Positions 1 to 12,277 are shown, counted from the stretch's first letter. The stretch: DNA of 64,000 nt from Dysidea avara (GCF_963678975.1 NC_089273.1:7068614-7132613); one strand, 5' to 3'. Notes: generated by a model not told the origin, from the sequence alone. Translations and numbers: made by a program.

Positions 1-3000
1 TGGAAAAAGCTGCTCTTCCCTGCCAGAGGGGCACACATACATACAACAACATAAAGTACAACAAACATACATAGAGATACTACAAAGACAATGAACACAG
101 GAAACAGTTAGCAGTTAACTACAACACAAAATTATTATTATATTAACACATAGCATACAGTACTAGCAGTACATACATTGAGGAAATTGATGCCATCCTA
201 GCATTGCATGATTAGCACTTAGATGGCTTGTGTTGGCTTAACAGTTAAATGGCTTACATCTCTGTAAGGAGATAATATTATACAGTTGATTTTGAAGCAA
301 ACAATCAACCAGTTAGAATAGTATTAGGAAGTATAATGACAGTATCACAGCTACTCTCATATAGCTGTATCACACTTTTATGTTGACCAAAAGAGTTGGG
401 AGATTTACTTGAGGTTTGGAGATCTGTAGGCTAAATAACATTGGACCATCTATAGATGTCATATGGTGTAGCTGGCAACATGCACCTGCATGTGGAAGAT
501 GTCTGAAATGGAACTTAAGAGTGATTTTCCAACAAAAGGGAAAGAGTAATGACATCAGAGCTAGAGCAGTAGCTAATTGGTCATTCATAGCCAATTGGCA
601 GTTAATTGGTTGGTCATACTGTTGAAGAAATAATTTTTGTAGACTAACACCTACACAGAAATGTTTTTGGTTAACTATAGCTGTAAACTACGCTGAGAGA
701 TTTCTTGCAAACATGAAATGCGGGTATGGAATGGTAGTATGTTTCCTTGTAAAAGATTTGACCAATAAATTGGCTTATCTTAATCCTTAATCATATTCAT
801 CTATAGAAGGACTATCTGCATTTAAAAGTCTTCAATCACTAATTGACTATGTACTAAATGTCGTTGGGCATGCATCTAAGCAAGTGACAATGATCTCTAG
901 AATCTGTGCAAGGACATCTTTACTCTGAGCAAATACTCATCATAATTATGAGAGTGTTACCAATGTTTAGGGCCACCTGGGGGAGGACAACTGGAGCAAT
1001 TTTTCCCCACCTGTTTGAGTCCACAGTAAAATGTATTTGGTGAACTTTTCCATACTATAATGGCCCCCTTGCTGCTGGCGGCTTTGTCAGTGTGCTCTGT
1101 GAGTGTGCATGGTGCGTGGGATTAGGTGTGAATCTGGTGTGTATAGCCTACTCTATGAATTTGTGTACTGAGTATCCACCAAAGCATATTATTTTATTAG
1201 TGTTAATGTGTCGTATCAAAACTTAATAATAGATATCTGTTTAGCGGCTTCAAGCAACAGCTGTTAGTCTTTCTGTCACCAATGAGAATTTTGGCTTGGT
1301 AGCACACAGGAAATGCCAGTACGTACAGCCAGTACTGCCAGTATGGCCAGTACTATCAGTACGGCTGAATTCCTAGCACAGCTGGCTTGCTATCATATAC
1401 ACAGCCAATCTAGACTTTTAGTGACCACACAAAATTAGATGCCAACAGTCTGTCACTGTGAGAAATTAATCAGTGTGCTTAGTAGCAACATCAGTAAGCT
1501 TTTTTTCATTAAAAATAATGTCAGCAGCACCTGTTGTCCTTAATTATTAGTGAAAACACTGAACAACAAGCATGGGACTCCAACTTGTGCAGTTGCTCCA
1601 GTTGTTGGTCCAATTTTCAATGCATATTTCAGCTGACCTACAGGGTGGGTGTATTACCAGTAAATTATATGTGGATAGGTGCACTATATAGTCTGCTGAG
1701 AGCAGTGGAAAATTACAGGAGAACTTCAGTGGTAGTTCACATCTTGAAAACCTCATCAATGCTCAGTGATGAACTTCAGAATGAAGCACCTCGTAGTAGG
1801 CTACCCAGGAAAAGCTTTTGAACACTTGTCTTCTCAGTTACCAGCCACACTGGAGCTACTTAATTGTTAATGATGATAGGAGACTTCAAGGCTATACTTC
1901 ATACCTAATAAGCTATGAATGGTAGTTAGAAAAGGTGGATATGATGGACACAGACAGTTTCAGAATACGCATTTACATTTAAGGTTACAGTATATTTTAA
2001 AATTTGTGGGCGGAACAAATTACAGAACCTACTCTAAACCAATCAAGGGATAAATAATTTCACCAACTGTGTTGTGGAAGTAATACAATTATTCGTACTT
2101 GTTTGTTTATACTGAAGAAGAACAACCATTCTTGGTCCACAATAGAGTGATGTTTTTCAAAAATGTACTGTCAAAAACCAGACCAGCAGATTACTGAATT
2201 ACTATAATTTCAACACAAGTAACTAAGCAACTAAAATATCTAGGTCCTGTGGTAGCGATACTTTAAATTACTGTTTGTGAAGACGTTTTATTAAACTTTT
2301 AGTAGTTTCTTTAAATGAGTGAAACAAGCTCTTTGAAGGCTATATCTCTGTCACTGGGAAGGAATACACCAAAAGCGCTTCCACAGGACCTAATAAATTT
2401 AACGTACAGTATTGCCATGCCCCAGAACTGCCCAAAGAGCCTACAGCTTTTGCTGCATTTGGCGGCAGAAAAACATGGTAGTGACAGCTGGAGCTGAGCT
2501 ATGTAAGGACTGGCTTACTTGTCTTGCTACAACAACTTGTAGTGTTCCACTTGCCTCAAACTACATTGTAGCAACATAAAAACATTAAATATGAAGGGCT
2601 TTGAGTTCACTTTAAACCTTTCACACTGCTAGACTCTCTTATAGCCTCCTCAAAAAGTATCAATAGGCATTCAAAAATTTGAATGATTGCCCACGACTAT
2701 ACCATAACCTTAACATTCATACCTAATATTGTTCTGTACAGTACTGGCAGTCTTCACTTCCAGACTAGACATCATCTTCACATTGTGCTTTATAAGTGTA
2801 CGTGCAGAAGATTGGCTAATGAAAAAAGCACATATACAACCAACATTGTACAGCATTATACTGTTGTCCACATGCTCTAGAAATCTATTGTGTAGTTGTA
2901 GATATTTAGGTGGCATGTTCCATAGGTTAGCTCACCGTTTTATTATCAGGCTGTCTGCCCTTCCCCCCCAAATAATAAGGTGCATCCTGATTATACCTAA

Positions 3001-4427
3001 GTTCTAAGGCCAGGCAAACTTGATTACGTGTTTCTCATCCACAAAAATTTGGATTTCAATGCGGGATGGAGGTCATTTTTCATTATTAAAGAAAATGCTC
3101 CAAATCAAGCTGTCTGTTACCATAAAGGTTAGCTAAAGCCTGTTAAGAACTATACTACTTATCACTGTTTCTGAGATCAGGTGACATTTGCTGTGCTGTA
3201 CTAATGATAGCCAGCCTTCTTAGCATCAAAATAAGTGTGCACATGATTGATAACAGCAATAATGAAATTAGAGGCGGTGGGGTAAAAAGGGATGCAGGTG
3301 GGGATGAGAAACAATTAATTAAGTTTGTCTGGCCTAAGGGCTGGCTTGCAAGAGTAAGATTGGCCTTGTTACTTAGATTCCTACAGCGTATGCACAACTA
3401 AATAGGTATGCTAACCGGCCCAGGTTAGTCTACCTATGATACAACCATATAGATAAGGTTGGTATATCTGTTACACATATACATATGGCACATATACGGT
3501 CTAATCACGCCCAGACCCCCCACAAGGGTCTCGTCACACGCAAGACAAAATCTTGGCAGTGACATACGAGGAATGCCTCTGATGTCATGTTGTTTCTATT
3601 CTTTCGTGCGAATAGAACTCACTTTATTCCTTATCGTCATCTGGCCATACTATTGATCGAACCGAGGATCGAATTCCTGGGGTTATTGTTGCGAAGTCCA
3701 AATTTTTGCGAGCAGATAACAATATTAAGCGATTGTGAAATTTGCGAGACGCGAGCAATTTCTCCATACATCTAAATTTGCGAGTTCTTCAATTCGCCAA
3801 AAAAAAAAACTGGATACACATACTACCCGTATATAGCTATACGGAATTCTGTATTCTCAACGAATATTGGCTGGCCAATCAGATTTTACGAGTTGCTAAG
3901 TACCCCGACGGCGTAGCTATAATCTCAGGACTCGAACTTGACTGAAAAAAGCAGACTGACTAAGAGTCGTTTTAGCTATAGGAGACGAAGCTCCACCTAG
4001 ACCGTTTAAAACTATTTTAAAGTGCAGTAACTTGTTACTGAATTCCAGTCCAGTGATTAGTGACACCAAACTTGTGGTGCAACAAGATTCGACACTGTAT
4101 GTACAGGATGATTATGTGTTTGCAGCTGAACTCCGTAGCTAAATGGTAACTTTCTTGTATAGGCTGTGGATAAAAACAGTCAATTGCTCTAATAGAACGG
4201 TCAACCTGCAAGTTAATTTCCTGAATAGGCTCGAAAAGTTTCTTGTGGGCAAACCCCAGACCTCCAAGCATGACAACCACATCTGTTCAGTGACGGATCC
4301 AGATGGGTGTCGAAACCCCCTTTTAAATTTAGCTCAGTGGTAGTCTAAATACATAAACATTGTTGTACTGACAATTTGTCATAGCAAACAACTATATACC
4401 ACTGTATTCCAGTAGCATGTATGCAGC
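1..4427. other. Non-coding, AT-rich stretch without a supported gene
   Basis: I see no convincing gene here. The ORFs are short (under 100 codons) and sit in unrelated frames. Visible items are a short tandem repeat near 1315-1364, a patch at about 968-1070 (GGGCCACCTGGGGGAGG ... ATGGCCCCC) that resembles the G-rich end of the hAT-like MITE at 42086, spaced copies of AATTTTTGCGAG-type words at about 3700-3795, and one isolated CTCTAATAGAACGG motif at about 4197. The first 130 bases (ACAAACATACATA-type sequence) resemble the sequence at 52190-52260 and may be LINE 3'-end debris. Confidence 0.5.
1315..1364. repeat. Short tandem repeat, GCCAGTAC-type unit
   Basis: About five imperfect copies of a 9-12-base unit around CCAGTAC (CCAGTACGTACAG, CCAGTACTG, CCAGTATGG, CCAGTACTAT, CAGTACGG) lie head to tail. 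This is a small minisatellite with no visible coding link. Confidence 0.7.
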
Positions 4428-4676
4428 TGACTGGGCTTGCGAAAATAGGGCATGTAGGCACATGATTTTTGCCTACTTTTTCAAACTTTCATCACTCATA
4501 ACTTTTTGTATCATTATGCTATGGTAATGCAATTTTCTGCTCTTAGTAAACATTTAATTGGCTTTATGATGCAAGTTACGGAATGCAAATATTCTGTTCC
4601 AGCACTGAGATATGACCAGTAAAGTGACGGGGTGTAGTTTGTGCCCACATGCCCTGTTTTCGCAGGCTCGGTCACA
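4428..4676. mobile_element. MITE, GTGACCGGGCCTGCGAAAA family (copy 1)
   Basis: A 249-bp element has inverted ends: TGACTGGGCTTGCGAAAATA on the left, and on the right the reverse complement of TGTGACCGAGCCTGCGAAAA. Both ends continue into GGGCATGTGGGCAC-like sequence. Related copies in this window are at 12783-13018, 13320-13440 (half), 18604-19238 (longer relative), 23788-24020, 35217-35370 (half), 41871-42478 and 48386-48641. There is no coding capacity, so it is non-autonomous. The superfamily is not assigned; the flanks suggest a short TA-type target. Confidence 0.8.
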
Positions 4677-4743
4677 TTTATAGCTATTAAACCCTCAGTA
4701 ACACTTCACTTTTCATCTCCTACTGCATTAAAAACGATCGAGA

Positions 4744-4786
4744 TACTCTAATAGAGTAGTCAAGTAAATACTCTAATAGAGCGGTC
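4744..4786 (+). repeat. CTCTAATAGAG motif, tandem pair
   Basis: Two copies of ATACTCTAATAGAGNRGTC lie 25 bp apart, preceded by GATCGAGA. The core CTCTA-A-TAGAG is a palindrome around one central base. This is one of more than twenty copies of the motif in the window (see findings). Confidence 0.8.
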
Positions 4787-4816
4787 GTTTACATCTTGAC
4801 GTAAAAAGGCACTTAA

Positions 4817-4990
4817 TCCCATGGGGTACCCATGGGAAGAGTTAACGTGAGCAGTCCCATGGGTTACTCATGGGAAAGAATAACGTCACTATACCCTTGG
4901 GTCACTCATGGAAAGATTTTACGTACTTTACACTCACGCAAAATGATGGTAGAAGGTTGGAGATCCTCTTACTCCTGGGAAGATTTTACG
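4817..4990. promoter_or_regulatory. Cluster of repeated CCCATGGG palindromes with ACGT
   Basis: Four spaced copies of one module occur. Each has CCCATGGG or a variant, a 3-5-base spacer, a second (C)CATGGG, then AAGA and ACGT. They start near 4817, 4855, 4891 and 4971 (the last is half a module). Spacing is about 37 bp for the first three. The array lies 150-300 bp upstream of the small ORF at 5132, which would suit a promoter or enhancer, but nothing in the sequence proves that. It could equally be a decayed minisatellite. Confidence 0.45.
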
Positions 4991-5034
4991 TAACTTTGTA
5001 GATCACATGATACAAATGTCACGTGATGCAATCT

Positions 5035-5111
5035 AATCACGGGAGCATTGTTAAACGAGATTCCTATCGACTGTTAAGCTAATCACGTGAGCATTGTTAA
5101 ACGAGATTCCT
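5035..5111. repeat. 46-bp direct duplication
   Basis: AATCACGGGAGCATTGTTAA and AATCACGTGAGCATTGTTAA, each followed by ACGAGATTCCT, occur 46 bp apart. The second copy contains CACGTG. Together with the CCATGGG modules just upstream this forms a locally repetitive segment in front of the ORF at 5132. Confidence 0.75.
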
Positions 5112-5131
5112 TGTTAGACAATAGTGTTGAG

Positions 5132-5287
5132 ATGTGTTCTCTGTGGAGATTAAGATCTACATGGATTTTACTACTGCTCTGCTTTGGAAATCCTCTTTGC
5201 TCCGCACAACTCAGTAGCGCTGAGCCATTGGCTGCTGGTGTCATTATCGGAATAGCCCTTTTAGTTACTGTAGTGGCTGCAGTATAG
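5132..5287 (+). CDS. Small hydrophobic ORF, signal peptide/TM-like (hypothetical)
   Basis: A 51-codon ORF from ATG 5132 to TAG 5285-5287. The in-frame upstream ATG at 5087 would add 15 polar residues and is less attractive. Residues about 4-24 are basic then strongly hydrophobic (WILLLLCFG) and end in LCSAQ, a textbook signal-peptidase-like site. Residues about 32-50 (AAGVIIGIALLVTVVAAV) would make a transmembrane helix. So it could encode a tiny secreted or membrane peptide, or be the first exon of a longer membrane protein (GTATAG at 5282 could serve as a weak donor). I do not recognise a family. It may be chance. Confidence 0.3.
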   Translation: MCSLWRLRSTWILLLLCFGNPLCSAQLSSAEPLAAGVIIGIALLVTVVAAV

Positions 5288-5400
5288 CTACTTACATACA
5301 ATTCCCTTAGTCGTGCGAGGGTAAGCTAGCTACTATTGTATTACTTCAATGCAACTACAGCTAGCTATTTTTAGATTGTACACTACTTTCTTCCTGATCA

Positions 5401-5671
5401 CAGGCGGTGGAGTCGGCCAGGGGGACACTGTTTGCAAGGAAAGATCGAGATACTCTAATAGAACAGTCAGGATCTGGATACTCTAATAGAGCAGTCACAG
5501 TATTCAGAGAAGCAGCGTAGCAAGTTACTTAGCTACGTATGTGTAGTTATAAATAAGGAGATATAATTGGTGGAGAGCAGCTATTGTCAGCAGGCTGTGA
5601 CCTTTTTTTTTTTGGCTTTCAACTTACAGCTGCCCCCTCACTCTTTGGCCTGCTCCACCACCCTGCGCCTG
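5401..5671. mobile_element. hAT-like non-autonomous element carrying CTCTAATAGAG motifs
   Basis: A 271-bp element. The left end is CAGGCGGTGGAGTCGGCCAG. The right end, read in reverse, is CAGGCGCAGGGTGGTGGAGC. The interior matches the element at 42086-42445 (two CTCTAATAGA(A/G)CAGTC motifs, then CACAGTATTC, AGCAAG, AAGGAGATAT, GTGACC, a T-tract and CAACTTACA), so the two belong to one family. No clear 8-bp target duplication remains here. Confidence 0.65.
5451..5497 (+). repeat. CTCTAATAGAG motif, tandem pair inside MITE
   Basis: GATCGAGA is followed by TACTCTAATAGAACAGTCA and, 28 bp on, TACTCTAATAGAGCAGTCA. The arrangement is the same as in the sister element at 42201-42256. Confidence 0.8.
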
Positions 5672-5910
5672 ATAGAAACATGGCAAATGCTATAGATACA
5701 GTAAGGGTAAAAAGGTGAGCTTAAGGTTTCTCAGTGGATCAGAGGATCAAATGCAGCTTGGACACAGGAGTATGACAAACTTGCACCATCACATGGAAGT
5801 TTTAATCTGAAACATGGTGGCGACTATTCATAAAAAATTGCTATTCCTATGGCTTTATACAAAGAGAAACTGAAATCACTGATTAAAAAATGGCCACTAT
5901 GCAATTCTGA

Positions 5911-6983
5911 GTGTATACCAAATCACAACTAAAGGTCATGAATTCACTGCTACAGAAAGACAATAAGATTACAATACCTTTAGAGTTAGTGAAACAGTGC
6001 CAGCCAGAAACAAAGAATAGTGCACTACTTTCAATCTCCTCAGGTAACTCTATAAAAGTAAGAATTGGTAAAGGAACACCACCACTAATGATAGCTAGGT
6101 AAATGATGAGTGAGAAAGAAAATTGGAAAACGTTGACAAATAAAAGTGAATATCAGTATCCTGGTTGTATAAAACTGCCCGGCTTCAGCGTGTTTATCAT
6201 ATAGATAATTACAAAACATTAGAACAATCAGTGGAAAGTGATCCACATTTTCAATGTTAGTTGGCCCATGAATTGCATGACTATGCAAATTAATCATCAG
6301 TTCTTTTTGATTTCTGATGAGTGCAAATATCCAATGATGGTTGTCATTTGAGTTTTCTGGAAAAAAATATGCAAACTCTACTGGACAGTCATTCACATGG
6401 TTTAGTGGTGCAGATGGATGCAGTTTGCATCGTCTTTTTTCTCACACTGCAGCAACATAGTTGCATGAAGGCTCACTGCATACTTTCACTCCGCCACAGG
6501 GTGCCAATTAATAGTAAATGATATGTTCTTTTTTACCACCTACATCCATTTCCAACAGCCTATCTTTGTTTATCTTTCCTTTAGACAACTGGACCAAGTG
6601 CGTACAGGGAAATATTTCTAGAGCTGTATTACTTAATTCAACACTTAACACCTATTGATATAAGTCAAGGAAAGAGATTAGAATTTGTGCCAGGTGTAGT
6701 TGATAAGGCTAGTACACATTTGGGCCAAATAAGGACTGAAGTAAAAAAGGCCAAGCTGACATCATCTGCAGAGAAAACATTTGACATTTTACAGTTGGAA
6801 CAGAATCTTGATAAAATTGATGCAGTAGAGATTAAACAGCTAGGTGACACTACCCAAGGATATGAGGTTAAAAAACTATCAAGACCATACCTAATTGCTA
6901 TCAATGTCTGTGAGTTTATACAAACAGATATAACATACAATGTAATTATTATATATAAGTACAGAGTTTACATACTTGTTTAA
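5911..6983 (+). pseudogene. Unrecognised coding-like region, probably broken exons
   Basis: Two stretches look like exons. The first (about 5911-6099) reads LLQKDNKITIPLELVKQCQP onward and could end at a splice donor AG|GTAAAT at 6100. The second (about 6587-6983) opens right after a TTTAG acceptor, with an open frame of about 130 codons that includes PGVVDKASTHLGQIRTEVKK and a charged helix-like part (QLEQNLDKIDAVEIKQ). The phases of these two ends do not fit each other, so either an exon is missing or the gene is decayed. I do not recognise the family. Composition is lysine-rich and polar with no transmembrane segment. It could be a remnant of a repeat-encoded protein. Confidence 0.3.
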
Positions 6984-7423
6984 TGCTGTAGCATTTGACT
7001 ATCATTTGATGGAATGGGAAGTGGTGGCTAGGGTACACCTTTCCCATCAAAATAGTGATGTGCATGCACTTGCTTTCACCAAAATGTTTTAAAAATGCAA
7101 AGTGGATCATCCCAATTTCCAGCCAAATAAAACCATTTCGGAATAATGCCAGATTGGTCAGATGCTGGAATAAATGGATTAAAAAGAAGTATTAGAGAAG
7201 ATTCAGCCATGCAATTACTGAAAGGTTGCAAGGTGCATTGAATTAAATCCTAGCACCGTGTATGTACGTGATAGAGTTGTTCATAGTATGTAAAATAAAA
7301 GCAAATATTCAACAAAATTGCTACAGCTATTATGCACTGCGATGGCCCTAGTTGCACTGGAATACTTTAAAGTATTGTGTTCACAATAATCTGCAAAAAT
7401 TCTACTTAGTGTTATAAAAAGAT

Positions 7424-7660
7424 TTGTCACTATTGGAAGAGGTGGAATTTCTGAACAAAACTGCAATTGGACTGCTGCTAAAGAAAGGGGTTGAATGGTG
7501 GATCAGGCCCCAACACTTAAAAATGCTACATAAAGATCATGCTGACATGGGTATTAATATATTGATACTTGGAAGAGATGTCCATCATCAACCAATGCTG
7601 TTGAATGGAAGAATAGAGATTGCAAAACTGCTACTCCACAATCGTTACTTCCTGCTTTAG
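7424..7660 (+). pseudogene. Unrecognised 78-codon ORF, possibly downstream part of the same decayed region
   Basis: The ORF contains KGVEWWIRPQHLKMLHKDHA and later NGRIEIAKLLLHN, a string reminiscent of an ankyrin-repeat helix but isolated. Open reading continues in other frames to about 7870 (LYKMNKAICAKYVVAKQGH), which suggests a frameshifted coding relic. No start or splice context is convincing. Confidence 0.2.
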
Positions 7661-7869
7661 TTAATCTATACAAAATGAACAAAGCCATTTGTGCTAAATA
7701 TGTTGTTGCAAAGCAAGGACATTCAGTGTTCTACAATGACCAAAGTGTTTAAGTGAGGCTAAAAAGCAAGAGACTGCAGCCAAATGAAACAGCAAAGAAA
7801 AGTTTAAACGCCAACATCAGCAAGAAGCAGAATGCACCGGTCCACCAGATAAGCAAGATGACTTTGCCA

Positions 7870-8748
7870 TAACTAAGAAAAGGTATCTGTAATAGCTTCG
7901 GAAGTGGGCCAATTTATACTTTTACGGGTATTTCATTGTTATAATAGACTTTATGTAGTAGCTGCTTTTGTTTTTGAGTGTGTCTCAGTCCTTGGCCTGA
8001 TGACTCGATGTGTCTTGATATGCTGTGTTGCTTGATATATTATACTTGCATTGAGTTGCATATTATTATTGTTATTTATCTAATATGTACAGATCTAAAT
8101 CTTCGGTTTTCAGTATACCACAGAATATGTTTATGCATGTATATTTCATGCATGTGCTTATAGTGTTCAATATAAATAAATTTAGTTTGACATGTATCAT
8201 TTACATAATTACATCAGTTGTATTGGAATATAGCTTGAGTAGCGAGATCAAGAGTGTAATGCTGCACAGGCAAAGCTGAGGTCTCAACCATGAGTACTCT
8301 ACAGTATCTTTTGTACAGTATCACTAAATGGTACATGGTATAATAGTCTTTTTTATATATGATCTCTTCAATGTAAAAAGGTAAAGGCAAGCACGTTAAA
8401 TAACGTAAAGGAAGAAAAAAATTAGTTTTGTTCTTCAAAGTGTTAAATGTTGGGTCATACATGATGTCTTTCAAAAGAATGCTGTATTTTGTGGAAAATA
8501 AACCTCAGTGATCCTCCCATGTAAAATAATAGTTGCATGCATAGCTATTATTATTCAAACTTATGGAGGTTTTGAGATTTTCTGGCCAAAAGCATCACTA
8601 GGGGCCCGCTGATTATGCTAGCATAATTTTGAGCATAATAGGTACCTAACAGCATTGAGCATAATGCCAGCATAATAGGTTAAATATTTGTACGATAGTG
8701 TAAATTCTTGCTGGAAAAATGACAATTGCAAAATAAGATCGATATACT
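7870..8748. other. Non-coding stretch with GCATAAT repeats near its end
   Basis: No gene was seen. At about 8610-8685 the word GCATAAT recurs five times, partly as an inverted pair (ATTATGCTAGCATAAT). Similar GAGCATAAT words reappear just beyond the LINE at about 12560-12585, so the LINE may have split one such repeat block. Confidence 0.5.
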
Positions 8749-8873
8749 AGAATTGTTTATCTAAGACTCTGACTGACCTTAGTGAGAAAATTGCTGATTT
8801 GACTATCAAACAACAAACACTACACAACTCGGTGTAATCTATATCCTCCAAATTTGTTGAGTCTGCTGTTAAC

Positions 8874-9407
8874 ATGGACACTGGTGCTCCAGCTCAATCC
8901 ATCACTCAAGGAGCTGGTCCATCTAGTAATGCTCTAGACATTATAGATGAGATGGCAGATAGAGATCGAAGGAAAAATAACATTGTCGCATACAATTTCC
9001 CGGAGTCCACTGACCGAAACGTTGATATTCAATCATTTAAGGCCCTAAGTGACACAGTTTTTAAATTGGATCTGGATGTAACCAAGGCTATTCGTTTGGG
9101 ACCAAAGATCCCTAATAAACACAGACCATTACTATTGACTGTTGAAGATGTTGACGACAAGACTTTCATGCTTTCTCATTCTCACTTTCTGAAGCGACAC
9201 GAACAGTACAACAAAGTATACCTTGTCCCTGATAGAACAAGACTTGAACGTGCTAAGCACAAAAGGGTTGTTGACGAGTTAAAACAAAGGAAGGCCAATG
9301 GAGAAACTAATTTGATAATTCGTAATGGCATTATTTCACAGAGACAACCCCGTGTAAATATAATTGCTGAAACCACCAACACTCAGCAGGCTACTAATTG
9401 TTCCTGA
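8874..9407 (+). CDS. LINE ORF1 protein (RNA-binding, CR1/L2 type)
   Basis: 177 codons. The body begins with the RDRRKNNIVAYNFPES signature, which in CR1/L2-type ORF1 proteins opens the RRM-like domain. It is followed by an alternating beta/alpha pattern (TKAIRLGPKIPNKHRPLLLT) and a basic C-terminal part (RTRLERAKHKRVVDELKQRK) matching the C-terminal domain of the same family. Such proteins coat LINE RNA and act as chaperones in the retrotransposition particle. Upstream in-frame residues (DLSEKIADLTIKQQ) look like the end of a coiled coil but are separated by stops, so the annotated start is probably internal to the original ORF. It overlaps the ORF2 frame by a few tens of bases at its end. 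Confidence 0.8.
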   Translation: MDTGAPAQSITQGAGPSSNALDIIDEMADRDRRKNNIVAYNFPESTDRNVDIQSFKALSDTVFKLDLDVTKAIRLGPKIPNKHRPLLLTVEDVDDKTFMLSHSHFLKRHEQYNKVYLVPDRTRLERAKHKRVVDELKQRKANGETNLIIRNGIISQRQPRVNIIAETTNTQQATNCS

Positions 9408-9432
9408 TAGAAGTCGTGCTGGTTCTTCAGTA

Positions 9433-12277
9433 ATGATAAGTAATACAATGTTAAGAACTTTGTATACAAACGCTGATCAGTTTTTAAATAAGCGTGATCT
9501 TCTTTCAGCTCAAATTACAGGTACCCACCCCCCTGACATAATTATTATTACCGAATTGCTTCCTAAATCACCAAATTCTACTGTTAGCTCAGCTCTACTG
9601 GCACTTCCTGGATATTCTCTTTACGTTAATTTTGATCCAGACACATATACCCCTGTCACCTCTCACATACGCGGAGTTGGAATATTTGTCTCTGAGAAGC
9701 TGCAGGCTCATCAAGTATTTTTTCACTCACCTGATCTTGAAGATCAAGTATGGGTTAGAATTCAACTCTGCGGATCTGATTCACTGTTAGTTGGCTGTCT
9801 GTATCGTAGTCCTACGGGTGATCTCAGTACTAGTGTTTCATCTCTTTGTAATTTATTTACCAAACTCGATAACTATTCTCACTTATTAGTATGTGGCGAC
9901 TTCAACTTTAAAGAAGTTACTTGGTCAGACCTTTCAGGTTCAACTACTAATTCTCATATAGTACCTTTTCTCGACTCAGTGGATGATTTATTCTTGTTTC
10001 AGCATGTCAACAAGCCCACAAGAATTAGACAGGGTGATTCTCCGAGCCTACTCGATCTAGTATTCACAAACGAAGAGAATATGGTTATAAACTTGTTGCA
10101 TCTTCCACCCTTGGGTAATAGCGACCACATTTGTATACAGTTTGATCTTTTGTGCTATTTGGAGCCGAAGAAGACTGACAACTTGAAATATAATACAAGA
10201 GCGGCAAATATTGATCTAATGAAGCAAACTCTCGGTGATGTTGACTGGGTATCCTTATTGGACCCCCTTGATATGAGCGATGCTTGGTTGCAATTTAGGT
10301 CGATCTTTCAGGATGCTCTTGACAATTGCGTTCCTACTTACAAGCCCAAGGAGAAGAAAAGCCTATACAGTAACTCTGAAGTGTTTAGTTTGAAAAGGAA
10401 AAAGAATCATCTTTGGAAAAAGTACCTCTCGACTCGTTCTCTCATAGACCTTGCAAACTTTAAGTCAGTAAATAATCAGCTTAGAAGCTTGACTCGTAAC
10501 CTTAGAAAAGACTACGAAAAGAATCTGGCTCAAGGTGTCAGATCTAGGCCTAAAGCATTCTGGCAATATGTTAACTCAAGGACAAAAGTATGCCCAGGTG
10601 TTACCGAGTTGGTCTCCTCGGATGGTTCTGCAATACATTCCGCTACTGAAATGGCTACTCACTTTAACGAATACTTTTCTAGTGTATTTACCTGTGAGGA
10701 CACCGCAAGTATTCCAACAGTTGATTCAACTAGTTCCCCTCTCCTTGATGACTCCATTGAAATCACTCCTGCAACAGTTTTCAGCAAGCTAATAGCTCTA
10801 CAAAGTAATAAATCCTCTGGACCAGACGGATGGCCTATAACTATTATCAAATCTGTAAGTGAATTTATTTCTGTACCATTATCTATCCTGTTTAATAAAT
10901 CGCTAAATAGTGGCACTTTACCTTCAGATTGGAAGTGTGCCAATGTAACACCTATTCACAAAAAAGGTGCACGGAATCTGGCCTGCAATTATAGACCAGT
11001 CAGCCTCACTTCTATTTTCAGCAAGTTAATGGAATCCATTGTCAAAGATCATATACTGAACCACCTATCCACAAACAACTTACTGTCTCCCTATCAATTT
11101 GGCTTTATACCAGGAAGATCGTGTTCCACTCAATTGCTTCTGATGCTGGATTATTTAACTCATCATCTTGATGAGGGCTATTCTATTGACGTAATCTATT
11201 TAGATTTCCAAAAAGCCTTCGATTCTGTTCCACACCGACATTTATTGCAAAAGTTAACATCGTTTGGTATTCATGGAAATGTGCTAAAATGGATTGAAAG
11301 CTTTTTATCTAACAGAGTGCAACAAGTTGTACTTAATGGCCATAAATCTTTCACCATTCCAGTTACTAGTGGTGTCCCCCAGGGTTCTGTGCTGGGTCCC
11401 CTACTATTCACGATGTTTGTAAATGAGATACTATCAATTGTATCAAGTCCGGTGCTATTGTTTGCTGATGATACAAAAATCTTTCGAGTCATTAGAAATA
11501 GAGAAGACTATACTACGTTACAGAGTGACTTAGACTTACTTCAAAGATGCCGGGTCACAACAGTGGCTTTTGAATTTTAATATTTCCAAGTGCAAACACC
11601 TTCACTTCGGCCCAGCCCACCACTATGGTCCTTACTGTCTCAACGGAATATTTATTGACATCAATGCAACGCACAGTGACCTCGGTATTGTTTTTGACAA
11701 TCAGCTCAAATTCCACCATCACACCACTCAAGCTACTACCAAAGCTAACCGAGTACTTGGTTTGATTAAGAAATCATTTGAATACCTTGACTCTACCATG
11801 CTAACTTGTTTGTTCAATACACTAGTTCAACCTATCTTGGAATACAATAATCCTATTTGGGGGCCTTATTACATCCTAGACAACAGAAAGGTAGAGAAGA
11901 TACAACAAAGGGCTACTCGTCTCATCCCACAACTTCAAGACAAATCTTACTCAGAGAGGTTGACACAACTAGATTTGCCATCTCTTCATTATAGACGATT
12001 GAGAGGTGATCTAATATTTCTTTTCAAAATTTTTAACAATTATTTCACCACCGATTTTACTGATATATATACGTACTCAAGATCTATTACCAGGGGGCAT
12101 CAATTCAAATTGTTTAAGGAACGCTCAAGACTATTGTGTAGATCTAATTACTTTATCAATAGAATCACCAACAATTGGAATAGTTTGCCCAATTATGTTG
12201 TAAATAGTTCTTCGATTAACACTTTTAAATCATTATTAGATAGTCATTTAATTGATTCAAGATTTATTTTTGTATAA
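9433..12277 (+). pseudogene. LINE ORF2: endonuclease-reverse transcriptase, one frameshift
   Basis: The first part (9433-11580) has an apurinic-type endonuclease: NADQFLNKRDLL at the start, ITELLPKS for the E motif, CGDFNF at about 9895-9912, and LGNSDHICI for the terminal SDH motif. A reverse transcriptase follows with SGPDGWP, YRPVSLTS, YLDFQKAFDSVPH (catalytic D), GVPQGSVLGPLLF and the FADDTK box at about 11461-11478. At about 11550-11575 the frame shifts, and the protein continues as NFNISKCKHLHFGP in the second part (11570-12277), which carries the thumb and C-terminal region (LGIVFDNQLKF ... FNTLVQPILEYNNPIWGPY). All catalytic boxes are intact, so the copy is young, but the frameshift should stop a complete product. 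The ATG at 9433 is chosen because the 9364 start overlaps ORF1. Confidence 0.85.

Noticed and set aside
5911-7660. Joining the coding-like pieces into one gene
   Set aside because: The donor at 6100 and the acceptor at 6586 are in incompatible phases and later pieces change frame, so I list fragments only.
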